Positions 24,923 through 34,119 of a DNA stretch of 64,000 bases are shown here, piece by piece. This DNA is from Planctomycetes bacterium syqfu (GTDB lineage Bacteria > Planctomycetota > Phycisphaerae > Phycisphaerales > Phycisphaeraceae). The stretch lies in the NCBI GenBank assembly GCA_020974905.1, contig CP087563.1, forward strand, positions 4,588,001 to 4,652,000, given 5' to 3'. Made by a program: the position numbers and the translations under genes. The notes below the pieces were generated by a model. The model was not told the DNA's origin, did no database searches, and was given only the letters and a program-made list of their open reading frames with translations. How positions within the stretch are numbered: position 1 is the first letter of the stretch; each line of letters begins with the position of its first letter.

Positions 24923-25948
24923 TTATGCTCGAACCCGGCCGGTACTCTGACTGACCACCAACTCGCCCTGCATGGCAGCATGCACGTGATCCGACAGCGG
25001 TTGTGATAAGCGGCGCATCGCCAGTTGCACCGCCATCCGACCCACGGAAGCGAAGTGTGGCTCGATGGTAGTCAGAGCGATGGAGCGGTCGAGTTGTGTA
25101 TAGGCATTGTCAAAGCCGGTAATGCTCACATCCTCGGGGACGCGGACATCAAGGCTTTGGAGTTGGTCGTAGACACGCGTTGCAACCAGGTCGTTGACAC
25201 AGATAAAGCCGGTCACACCGTCATTGAGCATGCGCTTAAGCTGATCCATGTTGGGTTGACGGTGTTCATCGAAAAAAGACTCACCAACCATGTGCTGCGT
25301 GGCGATATCCAGATGGTTGTTCAGGCAGCCCTGAATGAAACCTGCCTGACGACTCTGAGCAAAGGACGCGGGGTGATACAAGCCAATGTAGGCGAGTTTC
25401 TGATGCCCCAACTCCACGAGATGATCGACCATCAGGTTGATGCCCTCGCTGTCACCGGCCAATGCCGCGTCGTGCTTGATGCCGGGGTAGAGCCAGCTCA
25501 TGGTGACCACCGGGACATGTTCTGCGATCCGTGCAACGAGGTCCGAGGTGTATCGGCCTTCGAGAATCACCGCATCACAGCCATAACCTGAAACCACCTT
25601 GGGCAAGTCGGCCGGCTTGATGTCATCTTTGTCCATATCACGGGCCGCGTGGATCGACACGCTCAAATCCGTGCGGTCAATTTCCGAGGTGATGCCCTGG
25701 AGCATCTGCGTTGCCACGCGCGATTCGTGAGACTGCGTCGAACGCAACAGCACACCGATCTGCATCTGCAACTTGCTGGGCTTCTCACGGCTGGACCGCT
25801 GGGAATAGTTGTAACCCAGGTGCGCAGCCATCTGCGTGACCTCCGCCCGAGTTCGCGGGTGAATGCGGGGCGAACCTGCCAGCGAACGGGAGACCGTCGA
25901 AGGCGAAAGATTGAGTTGATTGGCGATGTCTCGGATGGTGACAGTCAT
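24923..25948 (-). CDS. LacI-family transcriptional regulator
   Basis: 341 residues from ATG 25948. The helix-turn-helix is TIRDIANQLNLSPSTVSRSLAGSPRI, followed by the hinge and a type I periplasmic-binding-protein sensor domain (IGVLLRST; FICVNDLVATRVYDQL; TTIEPHFASVGRMAVQLAMRR). An in-frame start 12 codons earlier has no better signal. A TACAAT lies 8 nt upstream and no Shine-Dalgarno is present, so the mRNA may be leaderless. Position immediately upstream of the pseudopilin and agarase-like genes suggests it represses them until a sugar binds. Confidence 0.88.
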   Translation of the reverse strand: MTVTIRDIANQLNLSPSTVSRSLAGSPRIHPRTRAEVTQMAAHLGYNYSQRSSREKPSKLQMQIGVLLRSTQSHESRVATQMLQGITSEIDRTDLSVSIHAARDMDKDDIKPADLPKVVSGYGCDAVILEGRYTSDLVARIAEHVPVVTMSWLYPGIKHDAALAGDSEGINLMVDHLVELGHQKLAYIGLYHPASFAQSRQAGFIQGCLNNHLDIATQHMVGESFFDEHRQPNMDQLKRMLNDGVTGFICVNDLVATRVYDQLQSLDVRVPEDVSITGFDNAYTQLDRSIALTTIEPHFASVGRMAVQLAMRRLSQPLSDHVHAAMQGELVVSQSTGRVRA

Positions 25949-26091
25949 TGCACTTAATTGTAGGCGTGATACAACATCGTGCAACAGTTTGGGCGAAAAT
26001 ATTTTGATATTATGTTTAAGATATTGTTTTTAATGGAGATAAAATTAAAAAAAGATGTGAAAATTTTGATGCAACGCGTGCATTTGACCCG

Positions 26092-26598
26092 TCAGATTCG
26101 ACTCGAAGTCTCATCTGGCGGCTTGGGTTGGGAGAGTGTGGATGTGGTCAGTGAATTGGATTTCTGTTGGAAATGTCTCACCCACCCTTCGACTTCTTCT
26201 TGTGAAATCCATTGACGTTTGAAGCCTTGATATCCCTGGCGGAGACGTTTGGTGATAGTGGGGTTGTAGATCACTTTAGGCCGCCAGTTGGTGATGCGGC
26301 TGTGCGGTGTGACAACGGTGATCCATTTACGTGATCCACGCGACTTACCGATGGTAATCACGCTTTCATAGCCGTCACCCCATTGCGGAGGCAGGCAATA
26401 GACTTTGGTTCCCGGCCTGAAATGACGTGTGCCGCGACGGATTTCACCTTCTTGACCAAAGGGATGTTCATCAACGATATTGCCCACAAGGCACCAATCT
26501 GATGGTTCAGATTTAGGCAATGGGTAAATTCGTGCGGGTTGATCTGGCTCTGTGATGGCAGCCCAGATTCGTCGGAGATATTGCAGTGGTGTTGCCAT
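26092..26598 (-). CDS. Conserved hypothetical protein, second gene of a two-gene unit
   Basis: 168 residues from ATG 26598. The centre reads WCLVGNIVDEHPFGQEGEIR, then RRGTRHFRPGTKVYCLPPQWGDG and VVTPHSRITNWRPKVIYNP. I recall similar sequences among uncharacterised proteins of cyanobacteria and enterobacteria, often in variable regions. No catalytic motif is visible. It starts 31 bp after the gene at 26630-27136, so the two probably share a transcript. A role as an immunity or accessory protein is possible but not shown. Confidence 0.6.
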   Translation of the reverse strand: MATPLQYLRRIWAAITEPDQPARIYPLPKSEPSDWCLVGNIVDEHPFGQEGEIRRGTRHFRPGTKVYCLPPQWGDGYESVITIGKSRGSRKWITVVTPHSRITNWRPKVIYNPTITKRLRQGYQGFKRQWISQEEVEGWVRHFQQKSNSLTTSTLSQPKPPDETSSRI

Positions 26599-26629
26599 AC
26601 CTGCCCCCGATTCAATTAAAGCGATCCGA

Positions 26630-27136
26630 TTAATCAACGGCTTCGACACGTTCGACGTAAAACATACTGTCTGCTGCACGTGGGCCGATCATGTGCCAGC
26701 TTAATGGGAAGTTGGGCTTCATGGCCACGTACATCTGGAACACGCGCTTGGCCCAGGCGAACTGGTTGTCGATGTTGCGTTCGATTTTGCGGGTCTCGGA
26801 GTTGGGGATGAACTGCTTGGTCTGGTAGTTCCAGTTGGGGTCCATGCGCACCAGCAGGTGGCCTTCGGTCCATTCGATCGGATAGCCGTGGACGTAGCCT
26901 TCGCCGGTGTTGGGCGTGTGGAACCAGGTGCAGACGAAGCGGTCTTTGTCCGCGGTGGAGGAATTGTTGGTTCCGCCGGTGATCAATCGGGCGTGTGAGG
27001 TTTGGATGGGATTCTGCCCCATGCGTTTTTTGGCAATCCAGATACGCTGATCCGTCACGTCCAGCAGCCCGACGTGGGCATACTTGACGGTCAGCTTATC
27101 CGTGCAATATCGCTTGTTAATCACCGACTCTGCCAT
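26630..27136 (-). CDS. Hypothetical protein, first gene of a two-gene unit
   Basis: 168 residues without signal peptide or membrane helix. Notable segments are RLITGGTNNSSTADKDRFVC, GYVHGYPIEWTEGHLLVRMD, and SWHMIGPRAADSMFYVE near the end. It is rich in Trp, Tyr and His and looks like a compact alpha/beta protein. It is paired with the equally long gene at 26092-26598. Not recognised. Confidence 0.55.
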   Translation of the reverse strand: MAESVINKRYCTDKLTVKYAHVGLLDVTDQRIWIAKKRMGQNPIQTSHARLITGGTNNSSTADKDRFVCTWFHTPNTGEGYVHGYPIEWTEGHLLVRMDPNWNYQTKQFIPNSETRKIERNIDNQFAWAKRVFQMYVAMKPNFPLSWHMIGPRAADSMFYVERVEAVD

Positions 27137-27344
27137 GGCAAACTTCCCATTTGGCTATCAGTTGGGGTTGGAACCTCGTTGTACCAGTCATCAATCACTT
27201 TGTCCGGTTGCTTTTGTACGCGGCAAGTGGCATTTGGCGACAAAATAATTGGCGACGCGGTCAAAATGATACCCGATGGGTATACTTGTCGATATCCTAA
27301 CGACAAACCGATACTTTTCTCAAACCCAATATCACCAAGGAGTG

Positions 27345-27764
27345 ATGATGAGCGACACCACCACCACCGCCAGCCCCCTCGCCAAGGGCACCCTCGTTGA
27401 GCAATCCGAAGGCAAAATGGTTCTGGGTCTGCCCCATACCGATTACCAATTGCACCTGCTCATCGACAGCCCGGTCACCCCATCGGTTACCGGTAAAGTC
27501 ACCGGCACGATCACCGTCGACGCCCTCCGCGTGGACCTGACACAGGCCGGAACCGGCGGCCGCTATGTCGAGCCGGTCTATGGTCGCCCCCGTCGCATTC
27601 AAGGCCGCATTACCGCTACGAACACGACAGCCAATACCATCACCGTCCTGGCAGCATGTCCATTTGTCTGCTCATTTGCCACCGCCCAATCCGCGAGTGA
27701 CTTTGAGGTGGGCCAATTCGTCGGTTTTGACGTCAAGCCCGGTGCGAAATTCACTCAAGCCTGA
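27345..27764 (+). CDS. Small hypothetical beta-rich protein
   Basis: 139 residues starting at the first ATG of an ATGATG pair directly after AAGGAGTG (27345 or 27348). The sequence is threonine- and valine-rich with alternating strands (KVTGTITVDALRVDLT, GRITATNTTANTITVLA) and has no signal peptide. A TATACT -10 lies at 27281-27286. It precedes the UDP-glucuronate decarboxylase gene by 57 bp on the same strand, but no functional link is evident. Confidence 0.6.
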   Translation: MMSDTTTTASPLAKGTLVEQSEGKMVLGLPHTDYQLHLLIDSPVTPSVTGKVTGTITVDALRVDLTQAGTGGRYVEPVYGRPRRIQGRITATNTTANTITVLAACPFVCSFATAQSASDFEVGQFVGFDVKPGAKFTQA

Positions 27765-27821
27765 GCCGAATATGGGCGATTGAGTGGGTAGACGAAGCTT
27801 CCAATAACTACAGGGCAAAAC

Positions 27822-28805
27822 ATGTCGACACATCTCAAACGTATCCTCATCACCGGTGGTGCTGGTTTTCTCGGTTCACATCTCTGTCAGCGCATGGTTG
27901 ATGCCGGCCATGATGTGATCTGCCTGGATAACTTTTTTACCAGTCAAAAGTCCAACATCGTCCACCTGCTGGATAAGCCCAATTTTGAACTGGTTCGACA
28001 TGATGTCACCCAGCCGTTCATGGCAGAGGTCGATGAAATTTACAACCTCGCCTGCCCGGCTTCACCCGTCCATTACCAGTACAATGCCATCAAGACCGTC
28101 AAGACCTCGGTGATGGGTGCCATTAACATGCTCGGCTTAGCCAAGCGCACCAAGGCCAAAATTTTCCAGGCGTCCACCAGTGAAGTCTACGGCGACCCGG
28201 AAATCCACCCTCAGCCCGAGTCCTACCGCGGCAGCGTTAATCCCATCGGCCTGCGTGCATGCTACGACGAAGGCAAACGCTGCGCTGAGACTTTATTCTT
28301 CGACTACCACCGACAGAACGGCGTGAACATCCGCGTGGTCCGTATCTTCAACACCTACGGCCCGCACATGCATCCCTACGACGGTCGCGTCGTCTCCAAC
28401 TTCATCATCCAGGCGATCAGCGGCCAGGACATCACCATCTACGGTGACGGCTCCCAGACCCGTAGCTTCTGCTATGTCGATGACCTGATCAACGGCTTTA
28501 TCAAGTTGATGGATGCCCCCGACGAAGTCACCGGCCCGGTCAACATCGGTAACCCCGGTGAGTTCACCATCAAGCAACTGGCTGAAATGGTCATCGAAAT
28601 GACAGGCTCCAAGAGCAAGCTCATTTACAAGCCACTGCCCAAGGACGATCCGACCCAGCGCAAGCCCGACATCACCATCGCCCAGGAAAAACTCGGCTGG
28701 GAACCTAAGATCCCCCTCGCAGAGGGCTTGGCCAAGACCATCGAGTACTTCCAGTCGATCAACCTGGCCGACTACCGCAAACCCACCGACCACGAAGTCC
28801 AGTAA
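27822..28805 (+). CDS. UDP-glucuronate decarboxylase (UDP-xylose synthase)
   Basis: 327-residue extended short-chain dehydrogenase. It has the NAD-binding [11 protein letters not shown] at 12-22, STSEVYGDP, a YDEGKR catalytic Tyr-Lys pair (around residue 148), and the [20 protein letters not shown] signature characteristic of UDP-glucuronate decarboxylases. It converts UDP-glucuronate to UDP-xylose for polysaccharide synthesis. CAGGG precedes the ATG. The only nearby hint of envelope polysaccharide work is glycogen synthase at 31 kb. Confidence 0.92.
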   Translation: MSTHLKRILITGGAGFLGSHLCQRMVDAGHDVICLDNFFTSQKSNIVHLLDKPNFELVRHDVTQPFMAEVDEIYNLACPASPVHYQYNAIKTVKTSVMGAINMLGLAKRTKAKIFQASTSEVYGDPEIHPQPESYRGSVNPIGLRACYDEGKRCAETLFFDYHRQNGVNIRVVRIFNTYGPHMHPYDGRVVSNFIIQAISGQDITIYGDGSQTRSFCYVDDLINGFIKLMDAPDEVTGPVNIGNPGEFTIKQLAEMVIEMTGSKSKLIYKPLPKDDPTQRKPDITIAQEKLGWEPKIPLAEGLAKTIEYFQSINLADYRKPTDHEVQ

Positions 28806-28833
28806 CCCCCGGAATCCCCGGCCCCCCGGAAGT
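28804..28833. repeat. C-rich CCCCCGGAA repeat, copy 2
   Basis: Three CCCCGGAA-like units starting at the stop codon of the preceding gene, almost identical to 3843-3871. The remaining gap to 29062 also holds a GC-rich imperfect hairpin at about 28912-28938 and no gene. Confidence 0.6.
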
Positions 28834-29061
28834 TTTCCCTGTGCATGCCAACGCGCATCGACATGCGTGATGATTTGCGATTCCACGCACGTCGCACGCG
28901 CGCCCACGTAAAGCCCGCGGGACTTCAGTCCCCGGGGCGTTGTGCGCCCGCATGTACAAAGAATCTCAAACCACCCCCACGCACCATCACATCACAATCT
29001 TCCCCCTGTAACCCCCCCTTAAAAAAACACACCCTCCCAACAATCGCTATCCTGTTACGCT

Positions 29062-29961
29062 ATGTCCAACAGCACACAAACTTTTTCCATCACCGATACC
29101 GATGCGCCCGCGCGTCTGGATCGCTATCTTGCAGACCAACTCAAACTCTCCCGATCACAGGTGCGAAAACTCGTTGAAGCGGGCGCGATCACCATCAATG
29201 AGCGCAGCGTTGCCAAGCCCGGCATAACGCTCGAAGCAGGTGATCAGATTCTCGTGGATGACCGCCTGCTCAATCGCTCGCAGACTGTCCTGCCTAACCC
29301 GGAGATCACCATCCCCGTGCTTTATGCGGACGACGATCTGCTCATCGTCAACAAACCTGCAGGTATGGGCGTACATCCGCTGGACCCCACGCAGACCACC
29401 ACCGTCCTGAACGGCCTGGTCGCCCAATACCCGCAGATTCAGGATGTCGGCGAAGGTAAACTCCGCAGTGGTGTCATTCATCGACTCGATCTGGATACCA
29501 CCGGCACGCTCATGGTCGCGCTCACCAACACCGGCTACGAACGCGGTCGCCATGCCATCACTGATAAACGTCACACCCTCAAACGCTATCGCGCCATCGT
29601 GCATGGCAAACTCAAAAAAGAGTCCGCCAAACTCGCCAAGCATCTGATCATCGCACAGCATCAGCCCGCCAAGGTCAAAGTGCTCAGTGAGCAAACCCCC
29701 CAGTCCCGACACTGCACCATGTCCTTTGCGCTCATGCGTCAGATGGATGACGTTGCCGACATCAGCATCGACCTGCAAACCGGATTCCTGCATCAGATCC
29801 GCGCCATGATGGCAGACATCGGTCACCCCGTTGTCGGTGATACGCTTTACGGTTCACCCGTTGCCAACACGCGCACACTGCTGCATGCTCAGCGGCTTAA
29901 GTTCGCGGACATTGACGTGATCGCGCCACTGCCTGATGAGATGAAATATGCCACTGATTGA
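29062..29961 (+). CDS. RluA-family 23S rRNA/tRNA pseudouridine synthase
   Basis: 299 residues. An N-terminal S4 RNA-binding domain (about 12-75, LDRYLADQLKLSRSQVRKLV) is followed by the RluA catalytic domain. The catalytic aspartate is in HRLDLDTTG (about residue 141), with NKPAGMGVHP and LHQIRAMMADIGHPVVGDTLYG also conserved. It isomerises specific uridines in rRNA or tRNA; the site is not predictable here. No Shine-Dalgarno is visible, and a TATCCT hexamer lies 8 nt before the ATG. The stop overlaps the next gene by 14 bp. Confidence 0.92.
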   Translation: MSNSTQTFSITDTDAPARLDRYLADQLKLSRSQVRKLVEAGAITINERSVAKPGITLEAGDQILVDDRLLNRSQTVLPNPEITIPVLYADDDLLIVNKPAGMGVHPLDPTQTTTVLNGLVAQYPQIQDVGEGKLRSGVIHRLDLDTTGTLMVALTNTGYERGRHAITDKRHTLKRYRAIVHGKLKKESAKLAKHLIIAQHQPAKVKVLSEQTPQSRHCTMSFALMRQMDDVADISIDLQTGFLHQIRAMMADIGHPVVGDTLYGSPVANTRTLLHAQRLKFADIDVIAPLPDEMKYATD

Positions 29962-30745
29962 ACTGGACACGCTTGATGATGCGCGGCTGGCATGCTATCG
30001 CGATCTGCCTTCCCAGAAGCTCGATCGTGATCCAGTGCACATGATCATCGAAGGCAAGTTCAACGTTCAACGTCTCTTTGATACCAATTGGCCGATTGAT
30101 TCGGTTGTCGTCGAGCGCAAGCATCAACACCTTGTCCCCCAACACGTTCTCGACAAGACCGACGTGTTGAGTCTGCCTACGCAGGTGATCTCCGACATCG
30201 TTGGCTATGCGTTTCATGCTGGTTTATTGGCCTGCACACGCAAACCTGCCAATGCGGATCTGGATGCATTGATTAAACGTGATGGTGATCGCGCAACGCT
30301 GTTGCTTTGCCCAAACGTCAGCAACACGGAGAACATAGGTTCGCTGATTCGCATCGCTGCAGGTTTTGGCGTGACGGCATTGGTGACCGGTGAGCAGGCC
30401 TGTGACCCGTTTAGTCGCCGCAGTGTCCGTGTGTCCATGGGGACGGTTTTCACACTGCCGATTGTCCGTTGTGATGATTTGGCATCATTGATGGATCAAC
30501 TCGCACAGCAGTATCACATGCAGCACATCGCTGCGGTTCTCAGTGATCACGCAATGCCGTTATCTCAAATCAAACGCAACACACCGGTGAGTCTGGTACT
30601 CGGTAGTGAAGCGCATGGCATTGATGAGCACACCCTTGAGCATGTTCAGCAACACACGATGATCCCCATGTCGCTTAACACTGATTCACTGAATGTCAGT
30701 GTTGCCGGCGCCGTGTGTCTCTACCATCTCACGCAGTTGTGTTGA
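29948..30745 (+). CDS. SpoU/TrmH-family RNA 2'-O-methyltransferase
   Basis: 265 residues, overlapping the end of the pseudouridine synthase gene by 14 bp in another frame. The three SPOUT motifs are seen: NVSNTENIGSLIRIAAGFG (motif 1), LVLGSEAHGID (motif 2), and IPMSLNTDSLNVSVAGAV (motif 3), which form the trefoil knot that binds S-adenosylmethionine. The N-terminal 80 residues (HMIIEGKFNVQRL) form the usual substrate-binding part of TrmH/RlmB-like enzymes. The coupled arrangement with RluA suggests both modify ribosomal or transfer RNA. Confidence 0.9.
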   Translation: MPLIELDTLDDARLACYRDLPSQKLDRDPVHMIIEGKFNVQRLFDTNWPIDSVVVERKHQHLVPQHVLDKTDVLSLPTQVISDIVGYAFHAGLLACTRKPANADLDALIKRDGDRATLLLCPNVSNTENIGSLIRIAAGFGVTALVTGEQACDPFSRRSVRVSMGTVFTLPIVRCDDLASLMDQLAQQYHMQHIAAVLSDHAMPLSQIKRNTPVSLVLGSEAHGIDEHTLEHVQQHTMIPMSLNTDSLNVSVAGAVCLYHLTQLC

Positions 30746-30798
30746 ATACATAGCCGAGTCATCTTGACTCGGTTGATTGAATGAAAGCGATAGGTGTC

Positions 30799-30825
30799 AC
30801 CCTCCGTCACTCCCGCACAGGGGCT
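30799..30825. repeat. Half copy of the CCGTCACTCCCGC element
   Basis: CCCTCCGTCACTCCCGCACAG followed by GGGC matches the left arm of the element at 54661. This opens a repeat-filled 489-bp gap (30746-31234) without genes. Confidence 0.5.
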
Positions 30826-30917
30826 TTATGCACGTCATGTCACAAGTGCTTGTATGACTTGATATGGTTGATATTTTAAGGGTCGGACTTAACTCGGCAC
30901 AGATCGTCAGAAATTGA

Positions 30918-30988
30918 GCACCGGGTGTCAACCTGGTACCCCTTGGATAAACGTATGCACAACGGGCACCGGATTATCATCCGGTACT
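30918..30988. repeat. Two GCACCGG hairpins in tandem
   Basis: GCACCGGGT..ACCTGGTAC (30918-30939) and GCACCGGAT..ATCCGGTAC (30966-30987) are two diverged copies of the hairpin at 10371. Bases change in pairs between copies, which indicates selection on pairing. Confidence 0.55.
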
Positions 30989-31010
30989 CCACTTTGAAAA
31001 TGACGTGCAT

Positions 31011-31146
31011 ATTGCATTTTTCACTCAAGTGTCGCGTCTGGCGCGTTCATGTCTGCTTGCATCTTCAATGAAAAACCAATTCAATAGCCGCGAGCTGACA
31101 GCTCGCGCGTCACACGTCCACGCGACACTTGAGTGAAAAATGCAAT
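31011..31146. repeat. MITE-like element with perfect 26-bp terminal inverted repeats
   Basis: Positions 31011-31036 (beginning ATTGCATTTTTCACTCAAGT) and 31121-31146 are exact reverse complements. The 84-bp interior holds a CCGCGAGCTGACAGCTCGCG hairpin. There is no coding capacity. The element sits just past the 3' end of the glycogen synthase gene. Confidence 0.75.
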
Positions 31147-31234
31147 AAAGTCCGCAGGAGCTTGTATCCCAAGTGAAAACTGTTGGCGCAGCGCGACGTG
31201 TTTGGCAGGTGCGTTGTGGCCTTTGTTAAAACGA

Positions 31235-33100
31235 TCACACGTCGCTGATGCGTTCGAGTGCCAGGGCGTGGGCTTCCTGGTAGTGCTTGCCGAGGTTGCC
31301 CCAGTCGAAGTGATCGCTGAAGGATTCGACGCGGTTACGCAGGCTGATGCGTTGGCGGCTGTTGAGCTGCACGAAGTCGAACAGGAAATTCGTAAGTTGC
31401 TCGGCGGCCTGGAACCAGTTGGGTTGACGGCGATTGACAACATACAAGCCCTTATCAGTATGATCAGGTAAGACCTGCGCCAGATACGAACCAAAGCCTG
31501 AGAGGTCACTGGTCACCGCAGGGATACCCATGGCAATACATTCCAGCGGCGTATAGCCCCACGGTTCGTAGTAGCTGGGGAAGACACCCAGATGACAGGC
31601 ACGGACGAACTGGTCATATTCCAAACCAAAGAGCGGGTTGGTCGGCGTGATGAAGTCGGGATGGTAAATCACCTTCACCGGGCTGTTCTCTTCGTTCCAG
31701 AGATGACAGGCACGGAAGCGATTGAGTACGTCATCCTTGCCATCGTCGACAAGGTCATGCGTGACGATCGAGGGCAGTTCGTGACGACGCCAAACGTGAA
31801 TCATACGACGCAGACGCACAAGCCAATACTCATCAACCAAACTGTTAAAGTCCGGCACCTTGCCCTTGGCAGCTTCACGGACCAGACGTTCGCCGATCTG
31901 CTGGGTGATACCTTCGGAGATGGTTTGGAATTCCTTGCGCATGGCGTTGGTCGACAGCGCGCCGACGTTCAGCGATTTGACCGGGCGTTTGGTGATGATG
32001 AAGCAGATGACGGTCTTGTCACTGCCAGCCACCTGCAGGCGATGGTTCAGTCGCGCCAAAGCTTCGATGGTCATATCAAAGCCCTTGTTGCGGAACTCAT
32101 ATCGGCCGGAGGTGAACATGTAGACGGTGTTATCCAGATCAAAGTGATAGCTGGGGAAGAAGTGACCGATGGTGAACTCGTGGAGTTTTTCCTTGTACTC
32201 ACGATGCAGATTCTGGAACTCGTGTGCTGCTGCCCAACGCTTGATGTTCAAACCGTTGGGGAGCAGAATTTCCGGTGCACGTCCCAGCAGGTGACGACAT
32301 TCATCGGCTGTGACATCGCTGACGGTGGTGAACACATGCGAGCCATGTGCTGCAGCACGTTCAATACGGAATTGCGTTTCGACATTGAAATGCTTGGCTT
32401 CGGTGTCAGCATGGTAGTCGTGCAGGTGTTCGTAGAAACTGCCATCGTTCATGGCAAGATAACGACCGAGCATGGTGGCATGGGTGGTGAAGACGGTGGC
32501 GCCAGGCCACTGTTCACGGCGGAGCATCGGGATCGCGGTGCCTGCCATCCATTCATGGAAGTGAGCGATCAACGGGCGACGACCTGACTCACGATGGGCC
32601 AGCATCTGCAGGAACATGCGGGTGACTTCGCCAAAGGCGATGACATTGTTGAGTAGTTCATCGTCTTTGGGCGACTCAATGCCGTGGTCGACAAAGAGGC
32701 GGTACTTGATTTCATGCAGGCGGTTCATGACGTCCAGATAGTTGAGCAGGACGACATGCGGGCGACCGGTGACGAGCCAGCGTCCGTAGTGAGCCCCGAT
32801 GCCCATCTCGCGGAGTTGCTTGACGACCTGACCGATGGGGCCGGTGAGCGGCGCCGGTTCGAATTCCGTTGCCATGGCATTGTCGGTGTAGGGTCCGACG
32901 AGGACGTAGCGGTTACCCCACTGCTCGACCATGGCCGGGACTTTGGATCGGATAACGGTGTAGATACCACCGAGTTGATTACAAACCTCCCAGGCAATTT
33001 CCATGAGCAAGGGTTCGCCGCGTCGTGTCTGTGCTTTGCTGACGCGACGCGTTTTGGGTTTACCGGACGAGGTCGAGGAGGTGGATCTTCTAGCAGCCAT
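31235..33100 (-). CDS. Glycogen synthase, GT3-type (animal/fungal-like)
   Basis: 621 residues from ATG 33100 (a TTG six codons upstream is also in frame). After a basic 35-residue tail the GT-B glycosyltransferase starts with MEIAWEVCNQLGGIYTVIRSK, the sugar-nucleotide-binding signature of GT3 glycogen synthases, rather than the KTGGL motif of bacterial GlgA (GT5). Other conserved parts are HFHEWMAGTAIPML, FTTHATMLGRYLA, LPNGLNIKRW, GRYEFRNKGFDM and the C-terminal PSYYEPWGYTPLECIAMGIP donor-binding loop with its two glutamates. It extends alpha-1,4-glucan from UDP-glucose. Other glycogen genes are not adjacent. Confidence 0.88.
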   Translation of the reverse strand: MAARRSTSSTSSGKPKTRRVSKAQTRRGEPLLMEIAWEVCNQLGGIYTVIRSKVPAMVEQWGNRYVLVGPYTDNAMATEFEPAPLTGPIGQVVKQLREMGIGAHYGRWLVTGRPHVVLLNYLDVMNRLHEIKYRLFVDHGIESPKDDELLNNVIAFGEVTRMFLQMLAHRESGRRPLIAHFHEWMAGTAIPMLRREQWPGATVFTTHATMLGRYLAMNDGSFYEHLHDYHADTEAKHFNVETQFRIERAAAHGSHVFTTVSDVTADECRHLLGRAPEILLPNGLNIKRWAAAHEFQNLHREYKEKLHEFTIGHFFPSYHFDLDNTVYMFTSGRYEFRNKGFDMTIEALARLNHRLQVAGSDKTVICFIITKRPVKSLNVGALSTNAMRKEFQTISEGITQQIGERLVREAAKGKVPDFNSLVDEYWLVRLRRMIHVWRRHELPSIVTHDLVDDGKDDVLNRFRACHLWNEENSPVKVIYHPDFITPTNPLFGLEYDQFVRACHLGVFPSYYEPWGYTPLECIAMGIPAVTSDLSGFGSYLAQVLPDHTDKGLYVVNRRQPNWFQAAEQLTNFLFDFVQLNSRQRISLRNRVESFSDHFDWGNLGKHYQEAHALALERISDV

Positions 33101-33184
33101 ATACAACCATGCTTCCAACAGGACAAATGGACAGAATGATGGGGTTCATGATTTTACGATGTTCTGACATGTTGTGCATGAATG

Positions 33185-33922
33185 CTAACCCAATATTGCC
33201 ATGATTGACACAAGGATGAGCATGATGGTGACACAAATGCGTAGAACCTTTCGACTGATTCGCTTCCCGATGAGCAAGCCGAACCATAAACCAACCAGCG
33301 ATACAGGCAATATCGTCGGCCAGCGGGTGATTGCTTCAAAAGACTGTTGTGGGAACTTCCAATAATAGTTTCCGATGAGAAAGGGTGCCCAGACCACGAA
33401 GCAGAACATCATCGATCCGCGGATGCGCTGGCTTGTCCAGGTGTGTCCCATCATCCAGATCGCCAGCGCCGGCCCGTGCATGCCACACATCCCGCCCATG
33501 AGTCCGGAGGCAGTAAAGGCGGTGATTCCCCAGCTTGCAGGAACTTTGTCACGGGGCTTGACCTTCAATAGCCACTGGATCGCCAGGACCACCAGAATCA
33601 TCACGCCGAAAAACGCCTTGATCTGTCTCTCGTCCCAGGTCTGGACATACCCCATAAACCAAACACCAATGGGCTGGATCAGTAACACGAGGATGACGTA
33701 AGGCAGCATATGCCAGTGATCGACATGCTTGCGGGTGGACAGGTAGGTCGTCACGTTGATCGGCGTCACCAGCAGTAACCCCAGCATCACCGCCACCGCC
33801 GGATCGACCCCAAAGTACACCAGCGTCGGGATGACCATTACGCCAAACCCAAAGCCGGCAGCCGACTGAATCGTCGCGCCCACGAGGACCACACTGCCAA
33901 TCATCAACCATTCATGCAACAT
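33185..33922 (-). CDS. TauE/SafE-family sulfite/anion exporter
   Basis: 245 residues from ATG 33922 with seven to eight hydrophobic helices. Family hallmarks: GATIQSAAGFGFGVMVIPTLV in the first repeat and GLMGGMCGMHGPALAIWM in the second, the two-fold internal repeat of TauE/SafE transporters. Members export sulfite, sulfoacetate or related anions. A longer version starting with TTG at 33985 is possible. It lies downstream of nothing obviously related, although sulfatase activity in this organism would produce sulfate. Confidence 0.85.
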   Translation of the reverse strand: MLHEWLMIGSVVLVGATIQSAAGFGFGVMVIPTLVYFGVDPAVAVMLGLLLVTPINVTTYLSTRKHVDHWHMLPYVILVLLIQPIGVWFMGYVQTWDERQIKAFFGVMILVVLAIQWLLKVKPRDKVPASWGITAFTASGLMGGMCGMHGPALAIWMMGHTWTSQRIRGSMMFCFVVWAPFLIGNYYWKFPQQSFEAITRWPTILPVSLVGLWFGLLIGKRISRKVLRICVTIMLILVSIMAILG

Positions 33923-33971
33923 GGGGGCAAAGCCTACGCCTTTTGGGAGTAGGGCACAAATGGGAAAGACG

Positions 33972-33994
33972 TTTTGAACCGCCAAGACGCCAAG
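33972..33994. repeat. TTGAACCGCCAAG repeat, left arm
   Basis: TTTTGAACCGCCAAGACGCC plus AAG. The inverse, CCTTGGCGGTTCAAA, lies at 34612-34626. The two bracket the acetyltransferase gene and a palindromic element. The quasi-periodic design resembles the CACAGAG and CACGAAG elements elsewhere in the window. Confidence 0.5.
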
Positions 33995-34042
33995 CCCCCG
34001 GAAGCCAGCATGTTAAGAGAGAGAAGAATTGTTGATTAAGCA

Positions 34043-34116
34043 TTAGCCGCATCACTTGTGATGCGTTTGTTTTGCCCAAGTGTTACCATCAAGCGCATCG
34101 CGAGCGATGCGGCTAA
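34043..34116. repeat. TTAGCCGCATCGC palindromic element, copy 2
   Basis: Left arm ATTAGCCGCATCACTTGTGA and right arm GCATCGCGAGCGATGCGGC with TAA, inverted around a short spacer; related to 16719-16800. Confidence 0.75.
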
Positions 34117-34119
34117 ATA

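Noticed and set aside
31592-32587. A 331-residue open frame antisense to glycogen synthase
   Set aside because: Same reasoning: no recognisable motifs, and the opposite strand encodes a clear GT3 enzyme.
32845-32860. GGTTCGAATTCC resembling a tRNA T-arm
   Set aside because: It lies within the glycogen synthase coding sequence and lacks a surrounding cloverleaf.
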